A stretch of 64,000 bases of DNA from Hsuehochloa calcarea (GCA_036346395.1 CM070604.1:35305662-35369661), one strand, 5' to 3'. Shown: positions 45,432-58,269, counted from the first letter of the stretch. Notes: generated by a model from the sequence alone, not told the origin. Numbers and translations: made by a program.

Positions 45432-47815
45432 TGTCGGGACCCAAATATGCAAATCTGGACCCTCTGTGTATTCTGCACTAGTACAGGATCACGCTAGTGC
45501 ACACAGTGTCAACATTGATGAAATATCACATCCATACAACAAATATAAGAATAAACGAGTACTTCGAATAACAAATAACTGTTGGGACCTTACGGTCGAG
45601 TTTTACATTTATTAAGCCATACAAGGCTGACAATAAAGAAATAAACTGCAGCGGAAACGAAATAAACTCCAGTGGGCTCCCATCAATTTACCACAGGCAA
45701 CTGACTGGGATCAAGACCCTAACGATCAACCTTCGTAGAACTCTTCTTCAAAAGCAGGTGACGACTCCTCCACTTCTGTTGATTGGTTTAGCAAGAGTGA
45801 GTACACACCGTACTCGCAAGTCATACCACAGAATGCAATTTATAGATGATGGCTTATTCCAAAGGAATGGCTTTTGTGGTTATTTTGCAGAAATACAACA
45901 TTTGCAATTTGAATACAAATAATAGATTGAAAGCACAATTCAAAACAAATAGACAATAATAAATTAACAATTGATTTCACAAAGGACACACAGTCTAATC
46001 AGGTTATTCACACAGCTGCACAAGTTATCTCACACAGCTGACCCTTCCCAATTGTTTTATGAAAATCTACCCCTCGTGTGAAATTCCCGAGCATGTCCAT
46101 AACCGAGGACGCGGCTATTCGAATAGATCGGTTTAAACACTCTGCAGAGGTTGTACACTTTACCCACACGATACAATCAGTGTAGCTAGCACTGACCATA
46201 ACAAAACCTTTCAGAGATTTTATCTCAAACAATGACACTCCCGATGTGCTTTCCTGTCGTCCAATTTGTACACACAGCCCTTGGAACGACACACACCGTT
46301 GGACAGGGATGCAGCGAACCGTCCCGCGATGTGACATATCACACCTCCAACCCATCACACAGTTTAAATACAACCTGAGTTGTCAATGTCAAGACTCCAT
46401 AACTTACTAAGTTAGGCCCAGCCCATACTAGGCATGTGGTCGTACAGTAAGGCCCAGTTCAATGGCGCACAAAGTTAAGTCCTTAATTGACCAAGGCAAG
46501 ACTTCCAGTTTTTTTTCCAAATCACAAAGTTTATATCACACAGTTCCACCATTCACACAGATCCACCACTTGCTCAGTCCAAATCTTATTCCACCCTGTT
46601 AATTAAGTGCAACACATGCCATCAACGAGTAATAGCACACAACACACACAATTTCATCACACAGTTCTATAATCACTTAGTCAAGTTTATAATTGCAACT
46701 CACATGAAATGATGACTCGTGGCTGGCAACGACGGTGGCGACCGGTGGCGAGGAAGAAGCGGCGGTGGAGCTTCGGGTTTTGTCGGGAGGGTGCTCCAGC
46801 GATGCTCCGATGACGAGGAGGTGCGCCGAGGTAGCCTGGGACTTGCTGATCATGGTGGTGCAATCGGTGGAGCAAGGGCGACAACGACGGCGGCGCAATT
46901 CACCGGAGAAGAAGCTCGGTCGAAAACCCTAAATCTTGAAATGCGGCGGCGCTAGAGCGATCGGGGCGACGAGGGTGGCGGCTTTGGGTTGCGGAGGTCT
47001 GGGCGATCCTAAAGGAGGAATTTATAGGCCCGGGGGACGCCAGAATTGGAAATCCCCAATTCGGGTCCGAAACGGCCGTATTTTGAAATCCTTGATTCTC
47101 GGAGATTGAGAGAGATTCGGTAGCCGATTTGGTTAGAGATGAGTACGGGACAGATACGACTACAAATTGGCTGGGTCGGCGCGAAGAATCAGCAACCGTT
47201 GCGATTTTGTCGGACGAAGCTCGAAGCTCCAGCAATGGCGGCGAAGCGCAGGCGCGAGGAAGAAGAAGGCGCGGAGACGACGACCCTGTGGTGGTCCCAC
47301 CTGGCAGCGGCAGCGAGGCGTGGGTGAGCGAGCGAGCGAGATCAGCGGGCGAGGCCACGCGGCGATCATCCAACGGAGGAAGGCGGGGTTGAACGCGTGC
47401 GTCCGATCGAAAACGAGGGGCACGCGTCAAGCATCCAACGGACGAGGGCGCGGCCGAGCGGCGGACTGGGCTGGCGCGCGGCTGGAATAGTGTTGGGCTT
47501 CGGCCCAATACTGTTTCGAGGAATTTAAATAGATTTTTCTTTTTAATAAATCCAGAAAATGCAAATAGCAATTAGAAAATAGCAAATGATCTTGGAAAAA
47601 TTCTATAAAATTCTATAAAATATATCCAAGCATATAGAATCTAAATAAAATAGTTTTGATAATTGTTCATGTTGGGATTAACCATATTAATATGTTTTGT
47701 TATTCAAAGTCCAATATTAAGCTTTTGAATTAATATTCAAATAAATCCAAATGGTGAATTTTCTCACTATAACTATTTAAAGGATTTTCAAAACTCTGAA
47801 AATTGGGATGTTACA
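45432..47815 (-). mobile_element. Gypsy solo LTR I, reverse, inside Gypsy T gag
   Basis: On the plus strand it begins TGTCGGGACCC and ends GGGATGTTACA, with exact 5-bp duplications AGAAC at 45427-45431 and 47816-47820. It is the same family as solo LTR F and the LTR of Gypsy C, but 2.4 kb long. The GC-rich part (46700-47500) is its promoter and leader region, and the long frames there (up to 223 codons) are composition artefacts. Confidence 0.92.
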
Positions 47816-47820
47816 AGAAC

Positions 47821-49113
47821 CTGCAGTGTGTTCAAAGTATTTTAAATAACACTAACCCTTGTCTAGCAGATGCTCCAGGTTTTGTCCAACTTGTAGGTCA
47901 GGTATCAGAGATTCTCTAGCAAACCATACAGGGTACAGAAGCGTATCGGGAACAAAGGAGCTCACGAAGTCAAACTATGACTTCATCCCAACGTTCCTCT
48001 CTCAGTAGAGGCCAGCATGATCGGGTAGGGATCAGTCGATACCAAGACCTCCTCGACGATTCCGACCAAGGAGTCACGAGGGAAGAAGGCTATTTCAAAC
48101 AACCACTCCTTCTCCTCGTCGAGAGGATCAATCGCTTGGCCCTGATGATCTCTGACATCGTCTAGGCCAAGCAGGTGGTCGGAGGCATCATCCTAACGTC
48201 CACGACCAAATCGGAACACCGGAGCCCCGGTATTCTAATTTGAGAAACCAGTCTCCGACCGATTACAATCCAGCACCCTTCCAAAAGAAGGCGCCATGAA
48301 TCAATCACAGGCTGTTGAGCTTTCTCTACAGGGCTCCAAGCTGTGCGTTGGCCCAACAGGTTCCGACCAGCCAACATGGACAAGTTCAATGGGACCCAGA
48401 ACCCATTAGAATTTCTCCAAATCTATACTACCGCCATCAGAGCTGCTGGTGGTGACAAAAATGTGATGGCAAACTATCTACCTACAGTACTTGAAGGGTC
48501 TGCCCGGTCATGGTTGCTCAACCAATAAGTCGGGTCAATCTATACTTGGGAGCAACTTTGCGACCTCCTGATTGTGAATTTCCAGGGTACATACGTTCGT
48601 CCTGGAAAGGAGGATGACCTTCATCGAATCCGGTAAGAACCTAATGAGACTCTTCGTCAATACATCAAAAGGTTCAGTCAGGTTCGTAATTCAATACCAA
48701 AGATCACATAATCTTCTGTTATTCAAGCTTTCAAGGCAGGTATAAGGAATCAACGGTTTACGGAGGACATCACTATGAATCCTCCACTGACAACTGTCGA
48801 GCTTTTTGACATGGCCGACAAATACGCAGTCGCTAGCGAAGCGATTGAGTGGAGCGATGCCATTGATCGAAAGGATAAAACCACTCGACCTGGCTTGGAA
48901 AAGTCAGAAAAGAAACACAAGAAGGCTCTCAAGAAGAAGAAACACCGCAAGCCCGATGATAAAGAAGTCCTTGCGGTTCTTGATAAGTTTACCAAGGGTA
49001 AGAAAAATTACACTAGTCAAGGCAAAGCAAAAATTCCGACCAATAGATATAAAAAGAACAAGAAGTGGTGTCCACTTCACCAGCAGGTAGGGCATGACTT
49101 GCGCACCTGTTGA
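47821..49113 (+). pseudogene. Gypsy T gag, main domain and basic tail
   Basis: It reads RGQHDRVGISRYQDLLDDSD, then the retrotransposon gag core MDKFNGTQNPLEFLQIYTTA, NYLPTVLEGSARSWLLN and LIVNFQGTY, NPPLTTVELFDMADKYA. A Lys-rich stretch (KKHKKALKKKKHRKPDDK) and a CCHC-like end (KWCPLHQQVGHDLRTC) follow. Several stops occur around 48180 and 48530-48780. Confidence 0.87.
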
Positions 49114-49254
49114 GTCTGGCAAAAGAAACTGGAGGATTACTATGCAGGTAAAGGCCCATTCCCCTCGATACAAGAACTCGGGGAAGCAAGTTCCAAGAAG
49201 GACAAGGATGGTGACGACGAGATGGAATACTAGGAGCCTCAATATACGGTCGAC

Positions 49255-49820
49255 ATGATTTTCGGAGGATCCTCCTCGTATGATTCACGACGTCACCTGA
49301 AGGCCGTGGAGCGAGAGGTCAACCTTACAGAGTCCCCGATCGCCATCAAGCCATCAAGGTGGTCGAAAATAATAATCTCCTTCAGCAAAGAATACTGCCC
49401 CTTCCCGTCGGCTCGACCATGTAGGTTCCCTATTATAGTTGAACCTACTGTTAACAATTGCAAAGTTAATCCAGTCTTAATAGATGGAGGTAGTTCTTTA
49501 AATATTTTATTTGCAGGGGCATTAGAGGAAATGTAAGTTCCCAGATCTAAGGTAAAACCTGTGAAGTATGCTTTCCATGGCATAGTCTCTGGTTCTATCG
49601 CAAAACCGATAGGGTAGGTGTCCTTACCGGTTACGTTCGGAAGGCCTGACAACTTTCGAACAGAAAAGGTTTCATTTGATGTGGTCGATTTCAAAACCGC
49701 ATATAATGGAATCCTTGGTCGTCCGGCTCTAGCAATGTTCCTGATGGCCACGTATTACGGTTATCAGAGTCTAAAGATGCCAGGGCCAAAAGGAGTCATT
49801 ATGGTTTGAGGATATCGAAA
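49255..49820 (+). pseudogene. Gypsy T aspartic protease
   Basis: The frame IFGGSSSYDSRRHLK leads to VNPVLIDGGSSLNILFAG, where the Asp-Gly-Gly-Ser loop of Tat-type proteases is intact. It continues in LGRPALAMFLMATYYGYQSL after stops at about 49535 and 49617. Confidence 0.85.
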
Positions 49821-50133
49821 AATGGCTTATGCATGCGATCAGAAGTCTTTTGAACTGGTCGATGAACTCCCGACCAGAAAAACTGACTCATCTGCAATGC
49901 AGCTCAAGCACTCCAGACCAAAGATGACACCAAAACCATCCGACCAGACAAAGGAGGTACCACTCGACAAAGACATTTATCTGGAAAACAACAGGTTGCC
50001 ATATGTGTCAGGAAACACTGATGTGTTTATCCCAAAGGTGCTGGTCGGAGAAGGGCTCAACCTCAAATAGGAGGAGTCGCTCATCTCCTTCCTCTGAGCA
50101 AGCCAGGATGTATTCGCCCGGCAGGCGTCCGAC

Positions 50134-51273
50134 ATGCCCGGAGTCCCTAGGGAGGTGATCGAGCACAGGCTAGCTCTCCAGCCTGACAAAAAACAGGTCA
50201 AGCAGAAGCTAAGGCGTTTTGCACCTGACCGGAAGGAAGCAATCCAATCTGAGATTGACAAGCTCCTCAAGGCTGGATTTATTCGTGAAGTCAACCACCC
50301 TCAGTGGCTCGCTAACCCTGTAATGGCTAGAAAGAGTAATGGGAAGTGGCGAATGTGTATTGATTTCACAGATCTTAATAAAGCTTGTCTGAAGGATGAT
50401 TTTTCCCTTCCCCGCATTGACCAACTTGTAGACTCTACCTCCGGATGTGAGTTATTAAAATTTTTAGATGCGTATTCAGGGTACCACCAGATTAGTATGA
50501 GTAAATAAGATGAGGAGAAAACTTCCTTCATCAGTCCATATGGCACTTACTGCTATGTTAAGATGCATTTTGGTCTCAAAAATGCCGGTGCAACTTTTCA
50601 AAGGTTGATGCAGAAAACCGTTAGTCCACAGATAGGTTAAAATCTAGAAGCCTATGTTGATGATTTGGTTGTGAAGAGCATCAACGTTGGCGATCACATT
50701 CTCGACTTACAAGAGACTTTCAATAACTTGAGAAGGCATAACCGCAAGTTAAATCCAGAAAAATATGTGTTCGGAGTTTTCGCTGGAAAACTTCTCGGTT
50801 TCCTAGTTTCGGCTAGAGGTATCGAAGCAAATCCAACAAAAATATCGGCCATCGACCAGATGCGCCCTTCGACCACAAAGAAAGAAGTCCAAAAACTAAC
50901 CGGTTGTACGGCAGCGCTAAGTCATTTCATAGCAAGGTTAGGTGAAAAAAGATTACCTTTCTTTAAAATTCTTCGGAAGCATGGAATTTTCGAATGGACT
51001 AAGGAAGCAAACGATGCATTTGAAAATCTTAAAGAGATCCTTACGAGTACCCTGGTATTAGTCTCTCCAAGACCGGAAGAACTATTGCTGATTTACATGG
51101 CTGCAACGCCACAAGCTGTCAGCGGTGTACTGATCGTAGAACGTGAAAACGTCCAACAACCAGTATATTACGTAAGCGAAGTCTTAAATGGACCAAAGGA
51201 AAGATACCCGCAGGTACAAAGGCTGCTCTATGGTCTCCTTAGGGCTTCAAGGAAATTAAGGCATTACTTTTAG
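50134..51273 (+). pseudogene. Gypsy T reverse transcriptase and first RNase H
   Basis: RT blocks in order: FAPDRKEAIQSEIDKLLKAG, GKWRMCIDFTDLNKAC, LDAYSGYHQI, FGLKNAGATFQRLM and the catalytic AYVDDLVVKS. These are followed by GIEANPTKISAIDQM, KKEVQKLTGCTAALSHFIAR, and an RNase H-like part (YYVSEVLNGPKERYPQVQ). Stops at about 50506 and 50638 interrupt an otherwise well kept frame. Confidence 0.9.
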
Positions 51274-51497
51274 GCCCACAAAGTGGTCGTACCTATCGGA
51301 TATCTCCTTGGCCAAGTCCTTGGAAATAGGGAATCGTCAGAACGAATAGCAAAATAGGCAGTTGAACTAGGGACGTTCGACCTCTATTTCATCCCACGAA
51401 CAGCAATAAAGTCTCAGGCAATAGCAAATTCATTGCCAAATGGTTAAACCCTGAACCCAAGCAAGAACCCGAGTACGAACACCACGATGAGTGGATA

Positions 51498-53186
51498 ATG
51501 TACTTTGATGGTTTCTTGATGCTCAAAGGATCGGGGGCTGGAGTCGTCTGGATATCCCCTACTGGCGAACACATCAAGTACAACATCCAGTTTAACTTTT
51601 CTGCTACGAACAATGTAGCAGAATATGAAGGTTTACCAGCAAGACTTCGAGCAGCTCATTCGCCCGGGATTCGCAAATTACTAGTGAAAGACGATTTTCA
51701 ACTAGTAGCGAATCAAGTGTGGAAAGAGTATCAATGCTCAAGTACCAAGATGTCATCTTATCTGGCGAAAGTATGGAAACTCGAAAAGCACTTCTTCGGT
51801 TTCCAGATCCAACATATTCCTAGAAAGAAAAACTTTTTGGCAGACCAGTTGGCATGGATGGCCTCCACCAGGTCAACCGTCTCGCCCGAAGTTTTTCTCG
51901 AGCAACTCGATTCACCCTCGGTGGTCGAGCATTCGAAGGACATAAATGTGTCACATCTGGTCGTACAAATCGATTCTGATAACATAGATGCTCCACAAAT
52001 AGGTGACAATCAGGGTAGAGATTGGATGACATCGATCTACAATTATCTTCAGCATGATATAATTCCAGAAGATGATGTAGAAGCTGATCGTATAGCTCAA
52101 AAAGCCAAATCATACACTCTAATTGAACGTACCTTGTATAAACGAAGATCTCACGGAGTGTTGATGAGATGCACATCTCAATCGGATGGTATTAAGTTGC
52201 TAACCGAAATTCATAGAGGAGTCTGTGGAGCACATCATTCCTACAGAACACTGGTCGGTAAAGCCTTCAACAAGGATACTACTGGTCAACTGCCCTTCAT
52301 GATGCAAAAGAGCTCATGACGAAGTGCGTACAATGTCAGTTTCATAGCCGACAAGTACATCAGCCGGTACAAACTTTGCAAACAATTCCTCTCTCTTGAC
52401 CTTTTGCAACCTAGGGACTAGACATTCTGGGACCTTTTCCAAGAGCACCCTAGCTTCGAATTCTATTTCGTTATAATTGACACGTTTGTAAAATGGATTG
52501 AGGCCGAGCTAGTGGTTAAAACTATAACTGAGGCCGCTAAGAGATTTCTCATAAGAAATATGATCATACGATTTGGTGTACCCAGTCGCATAATCACATA
52601 CAATAGTACCCAGTTTTCAAGCCGTAATTTTAAGGAATTCTACGATGAACTTGGTATCAAAGTCCATTTCGCTTCTGTTGCTTACCCACAGAGCAATGGA
52701 GCAGTTGAGCGTGCCAATGGTATCATAATAGAGGAGCTCAAACGCCGAGTATTCGACCAGTTGATAAAACGGTAAGGAGCTTGGGTTCAAGAACTTCCTT
52801 CTGTTCTATGGGCCGTTCGAACCACGACCAGTTGTGCGACCGGCGAAATGCCATTCTTCTTGGTTAATGGTGCTGAAGCTATGCTTCCTCTGGAACTAAA
52901 ACTTGGCTCTGCTCGAACTGATTGTTTCAATGTAAACGATCAAGATAAACGACGACGTGATGATATCAATTTCCTTGAAGAACGGCGAAACCAAGCCTTA
53001 ATACGATTAACAATCTATCAACAAGCCATGCGAAGGTACCATAGTCGTAAGGTGCGACCCCGCAACCAAGCTGTAGGAGATCTGGTTCTTAGAAAATTTC
53101 AGAACCAAGCAAATCGCAACAAGCTTTCTCCCAAGTGGGAAGGTCCATACATTGTGGTCGAAGTCACTCGATCAGGCTCGGTATGA
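51498..53186 (+). pseudogene. Gypsy T second (archaeal-type) RNase H and integrase
   Basis: MYFDGFLMLKGSGAGVVWIS, TNNVAEYEGLPARLRAAH, LVKDDFQLVANQV and FLADQLAWMAS form the second RNase H typical of the Tat lineage. Integrase follows: HHC-type H2C2 remnants, IDTFVKWIEAE, RFGVPSRIITYNSTQFSS (the second catalytic Asp of the usual TDNGTQF is replaced by Tyr) and AYPQSNGAVERANG. The end is GDLVLRKF and SPKWEGPYIVVEV. Stops occur at about 52318 and 52773. Confidence 0.88.
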
Positions 53187-54026
53187 TTAGCCATGTCCGA
53201 TGGAAGTGTTTTGTCTAATTCTTGGAACATTGATCAATTGCGTAAGTTCTTTTTTAAAACTTTATTTCATTTCCATTATTTTAATAAAGATTAGTCATTC
53301 CTTTAATTTCTCAAGACGAGTGATGTTGTTTATATGTTGTACCAATACTCTGGTCGTCTAGCGATTCATATGCTTAAGATTATGAAGATCATACTTATTC
53401 ATTCCAAAATTCTGTTATACTCTCGTTTGGCTAACCTCCTAGTCGAAGTCTCTCCTTCTCCGCACGTGGTCCTACCCACTAGAAGGAGCTTCCTAGCGAC
53501 GATCCTTTTCCTACAATCCTCGTTGCCAGTCGAACTAGAGTATGTGCACGTATTGCGAAATATATTTTATATCTTCATTTCTTAGCAGTCCTTCCGACCA
53601 GTGTTGGTTACTACATATAGATAAAACCACTTATCGTTTATTGCATACTCCCTTTTTTGCATATTTTCTTTCTCATCAAAGAAAGTCTTTTTCTTCCGGC
53701 CATATATTGTTTTAGTAGGTACTTTGATTATGATAAACATATTTACAACTAGTCGAAACCTGACACTGGTTACGACCAAAAAGGTTTCCTAGTATTACTA
53801 CGATCAGTTTTTCAAACAATTAGTACATACTTTCAAACAATGGTTGAGACTTAAGTTCATATTCTTATCCTACTGCTTATATAGCAAAGTTCTTCTACTA
53901 TAAAACCGTCGGGGGCTAGGTAATATATGAATATTTCATAAGTCAACCGGATGAACAAAAGATTTCATTGATGAAAGAAAGGTAAGTTTTACATTTTCAT
54001 AAATCTTACATTACAATTTCCTACTT

Positions 54027-56915
54027 CTAATCGCAGCTTGACGGAGATCCGACCTCCATTTCCTCTGCAACCTTGTCTCCAAGAGGTCTTACTTCCTTGA
54101 GAAACTTGGTCACCACTTCAGGCAAGCAGTTGAAATCATCTTCAACAGCTTGAAGATTGGTAGTGGGGTCAGAAGCTTTCAGTTTTGCCAAAGCAAAACT
54201 AACTCCGCTAGCTATAGATTCTTTCATTGACCGATCATAATTTTCTCTAGTAGTTTTGAGCAAGTAATTGAGATCCTCCAGAAGTTAGCCCAAGTAGTTC
54301 ATCTTCTCCATTGGATCTCTCAAGGTAGGCATGCTCGATCTTGATCCCATATCGAAGATCATTTTATTAAGTGAAGTAATTCTTTGATCAAGATTATATA
54401 CAAGAGCTACCACCTTGTCTTGCTCAAAATCCAGAGCCCTCTTTGCTCTGATCTGCGCTTGATTTTGTTCTACATAAGCAAAACAAGTGTTAAGTAAGAA
54501 TGATTAGAGGAGACAAAATACTAAGTCAAGTTTACGACTAGTTACCTTCAATCTTCTTTTCACAAGTTTTTAAAACTTCTTTATTCATGGTCGTCAAGAA
54601 TGCGATCGATCGGTCTTTCGCTTGGCATTCTTCTTCAACCTTTGTTATTTTTGCTTCTTTAGCCACGACTTCTTCTTTTATTTTTTCTCCAAATCTATCA
54701 AATATGATAAGGGAGAATAATTAAAAGGAGACAAACAGAGTCACGGAAAAGAAAACAGATTAAGTAGAAAGTTCTTATTTTCTAGTTCAGAGTATTTTTT
54801 CTCCAGGGTCTTTATTCGCTGGGCCAGTCCTCCGACCATAGCAAAGTTCTCGACTATGTGCTACAAAGATAGCATTCTTCTTTAAGTTTCCTATAAACTT
54901 TAAGAGGAACTAGGAAAATGGTAGTAGATACTTACCCGAATTGCCACATCATTATATTCAGCAAAAATATCATCAGGACTCGCCTTGGCTTGACGGTCCG
55001 ATATTTCCTCCCAAATGGCATGAAGCTCCTTATCCTAGATAAATCGAGGGGAAAAAGGGAACTTGTTAGTTTGAGAGGGACTACTTACAGAAGTCAGAAT
55101 CTGTTGAGGATCTTTAGGGATTTCTAAGTTTGAGAGGGACTACTTACAGAAGTCAGAATCTGTTGAGGATCTTTAGGGATTTCTACCTCCGCCGATAGGG
55201 TTATAATCAGCATGGGATCCTGATCTAGTTTCGGCACTGATGCCCGCTCGGGGGCTGTCTCGACCATTTTCTCCTCGGGGACTCTAACCTGAGGGAAGCT
55301 CTGGTCGGAGACGTCCTCGACCATTTGATCTTCTGGTATGTTCTGATCGGAAACGACCGGAACACCAGAAGATCTGCACAAAATAAAGAGAGAAAGTTCA
55401 GGAGTTCAAGATCACCAACCATATTTATGGTATGCCTCATATGACTACTTCATTTGTACATACCTGGTCGATTTTTTGGTCCTGACCTTGAAGCGCGCTG
55501 GTTTAAAATCAGTAGCACTTGCTTTCCTTTTCTTTTCAACCAATTTCACCAATTCTGAACTGGTAGAGTTAGTTGTGCCCTTTACATTCTCCAACAAAGG
55601 GATCCGAAGTAATATTCTCGACAAGTTGGTCAAGACTAAAGTTACTGATCGTTGGTTCGGGGGGTGTAGACTCGTTGGTCTCCAAAACAGTTGCTTCAAC
55701 AACAACTGGCAAATGAGACTCAATGATTACCGCCTAGATTAACAAACAAAGTTAGTCAGGCGATGAACTTGCTTCATCTAGCAATAAATATTTTTCTTTT
55801 TTCGGTTACCTACCTCTACGAGACCACTGTCTTGAGTGATTGTAGGAATGGTCGGATCATCAATAGGCTCACATGTTTCAGTGGCCTCGTTGATTCTAAG
55901 TCCGACCGACTACATACCAAAGAGGATTTTAAGTAAAACCGATCGAAAAATATTAGAAAGATGAAAATTAGTTGATATTCTTACCAAAAGTCTTTCAGCC
56001 CTCTCTTCTGCGTAACGACCGCTAAGATCAGAGGGAAGCTAGCCTTTTCGCCAGGCTCTCCGGCACAGATCATCTTGATCTCATCCGGAGATAAGGCTGC
56101 AATAATAAATGAAAGATTTTAGGATTACAAAAGCAATCAACTAGCAAGGTAAATTGATCGGAATCCTTTGGAATCTACCTTCTCTGGAGTCCTTGGTCGC
56201 ATCGTCACGACCAATGTACAAGAGCATCGCATGAGCTCTGGCCTTCAAGAGACTAATCTGACGCATGGAAAAGTCCATCACCACATGCCAGGAGGTTAGC
56301 CCCCTGACATTAAGGAGATGGATGGCTTCAACCCATCTCCCTACTTTTCCTTCCTTTGAGGAGGAGCGCCATCGCGGATTCTCGACCGCCTTTCTACCGC
56401 TGTAGTAAAGGCCGTCTTGCTGCGTGATCTTCATATAAAACCAACTTTTCTTCCATGACGATCATGAAGATTTTGAGTACATGGGAATCAGACTCATCAG
56501 ATTTTCTGTCGTAGAGGCGCAAGGTGCACTCTCCGGGTGTACTGATCGTCTTCTTCGTATTCGTCATTCTGTAGTAATACTTGAGAAGATCCATAGTTGC
56601 GGGAATCCCCAAGTATGCTTCGCAGAGGTAGATGAAGATACTAAGGTTGGCGATGGTATTGGGGCCCAGATTAACCAGTTCTACTCCATAATATTCCAAT
56701 ACTTGGGAAAAGGAGTGAATTGAGAGCCTAAAACCACATTCGATGTATGCGAGAAAAACGGGAATCTCTCCATTTTCACCACTCGGGGAATGCTCCCCGA
56801 TAGCTAATCTCCAAGAACTCAGATTCCTATCGGGTAGCAATCTAATCTTCTCTAGACTTTCTAGCTTCTTCTCACTCAAATCAGAAACCAACCAGTTGGT
56901 GACGAGATCAGACAT
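54027..56915 (-). CDS. Antisense multi-exon gene of Gypsy T (PF04195-like, coiled coil)
   Basis: The minus strand starts at 56915 (MSDLVTNWLVSDL) and reads a domain like Pfam PF04195 'putative gypsy type transposon' (FLAYIECGFRLSIHSFSQVL, YYGVELVNLGPNTIANLSIF, CEAYLGIPATMDL). After a frameshift near 56490 it continues KSWFYMKITQQDGLYYSG. GT-AG introns follow: 56178-56097 is 82 bp. Further exons lie at about 56096-55985, 55913-55813, 55735 to about 55450, 55378-55140, 54862-54775 and 54700-54550, with the last at about 54470-54027. The later exons are charged and helical (LAQRIKTLEKKYSELENK; KEEVVAKEAKITKVEEE), suggesting coiled coil. Its function is unknown. Similar antisense genes are known in Tat-lineage elements. 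A few stops make the coding status doubtful. Confidence 0.72.
55069..55186. repeat. 59-bp tandem duplication at an antisense-gene splice site
   Basis: Two copies start GTTTGAGAGGGACTACTTAC at 55069 and 55128. Each contains the complement of a GTAAGTAG splice donor, so the donor and exon end are duplicated. Confidence 0.8.
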
Positions 56916-57256
56916 GGCAGATTCTTTTGGATGAAGAAATCACAGGTGGTTGGAGGTAATTTTTCCTTTTGGAAGACAAAGAGGAAGCAGAAGGTGTAAA
57001 AATCCTAATACCCATTGCAAAGGGGTTTTATAGCCACAATTCTCTAACCGCATCCGGGAGTTAAGAGAAGTCGAAAGGACAAAATCTTTTTGACCAACGG
57101 ACAAAAAAACTTCTGAAGTCCCAAGGCAATTTCTTAACTTTAAACTGAATACATACCACTTGAAATGTCACAACATTTAATGGGGGGTTTGCCCGATACG
57201 ATTTCGTCGGAAGAAAGTGTTTACACGACCCATTCATTTAAAGTTCAGGGGCTAGC

Positions 57257-57948
57257 TGACGAGGATTAAAATCTCTATGTATTACTTTAATACATAAGAA
57301 AAGACCATACGTCTTCGTAGTCGTAACCCCTAAGGCTAACAACCTCACTAGTCGTAAGGATTTCAGAGGTTACATGATAAATACCCTGGTCGGACAAGGT
57401 CCAGTACCTAGTCCTCGATGAGTTAACTGCTCGTAAAGCTATGAACTGATATCTAGATCCAAATCCAGGTATATCCTTTACCGTGTGATGAATGGAACTT
57501 GTGTTGTATACTCCATACCACGCAACGTTACATAATCCTAAGACACTGACTAATGGTTGAATGTCTCACCAGTATTTAACCGCACAGCAGTTGATACTTT
57601 AATCAACTGCCACCTCCCTCCGACCAGACGCAATGCTTCATACAGGCGTCTTCTTCAGAAACAACTGCCACCTCTTTGGAAGCTATTTAAAGATGGAGCA
57701 TGGAAGGATCAAGGGGGCGAAAAGGAACAAGAGGCTTTTGGCATTTGATTCATACTTTTGATCTATTTCAGTAGCATAGCAAACATCATACTCAGTGTAA
57801 CTAGGATTAGTCCTTTACCTGATTGTGGGCATTCCTTGTAAACAACCAGTTCATAGTAATAAAGAGCGACCCCATTCTCTTCCAGGAGATATGCATCGTT
57901 TTCCTCTATTTCTATATTTTCATAAGATCGACGATTTGATCGTCGACA
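57257..57948 (+). repeat. 3' LTR of Gypsy T
   Basis: 692 bp preceded by a TTCAGGGGCTAGC polypurine-type tract. It differs from the 5' LTR by scattered substitutions and small indels. Confidence 0.92.
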
Positions 57949-57953
57949 CTATA

Positions 57954-58251
57954 CGAACTTGGTCGCGTCCGGCACTCGATTGCCTGTGGGCATGTCGGAT
58001 AGCTACCACGAGATATTTTGGTTTCCACGGCAAGTTTACTCTATTATCTTAAGCCCGGTGTGGCAAACTCTGTAAGACTTTACCACAAGGTTCTTTTGCT
58101 ACTAAGTAATATTATTTTATCTGCTTCTTAGCTACCATGTTGTATGTACATGATTTCATCGATGTTGCAAACTGTGTGGACTAGCTACTGATCATGAGAC
58201 TAGTTCGAGAATACACAGAGCGCTCGGGTCTAGCAGCCCGGGGCTCCGACA
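57954..58251 (+). repeat. 5' LTR of Gypsy D, right end
   Basis: It carries CACTCGATTGCCTGTGGGCA and the GATCATGAGACTAG block shared with the end of LTR G, and terminates GGGGCTCCGACA just before the PBS. Confidence 0.83.
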
Positions 58252-58256
58252 AGAGA

Positions 58257-58269
58257 TGGTATCAGAGCC
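58257..58269 (+). other. Primer binding site of Gypsy D
   Basis: TGGTATCAGAGCC is a perfect initiator-Met-type primer site five bases after the LTR end. Confidence 0.9.

Larger units (their letters stand above)
43773..57948 (+). mobile_element. Gypsy T: Tat-lineage LTR retrotransposon with antisense gene
   Basis: LTRs 43773-44459 and 57257-57948 begin TGACGAGG and end CGTCGACA. Flanks are CTATG (43768-43772) and CTATA (57949-57953), a TSD with one change. A TTGGCGCCGTC primer site follows the 5' LTR. Sense order is gag, protease, RT, RNase H, a second archaeal-type RNase H, then integrase (44555-53186), all with stops. Between pol and the 3' LTR a spliced gene runs antisense (56915-54027). 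Second RNase H plus antisense PF04195-like gene is the Tat/RIRE2/Grande architecture. Solo LTR I interrupts gag. Confidence 0.92.

Noticed and set aside
46900..47571. 223-codon minus-strand frame
   Set aside because: It lies wholly in the GC-rich part of solo LTR I, with exact TSDs outside. The equivalent region of LTR F is not open in the same way.
58257..58269. PBS of Gypsy T
   Set aside because: It follows the end of LTR D, not of Gypsy T. Gypsy T has its own TTGGCGCC-type site at 44461.
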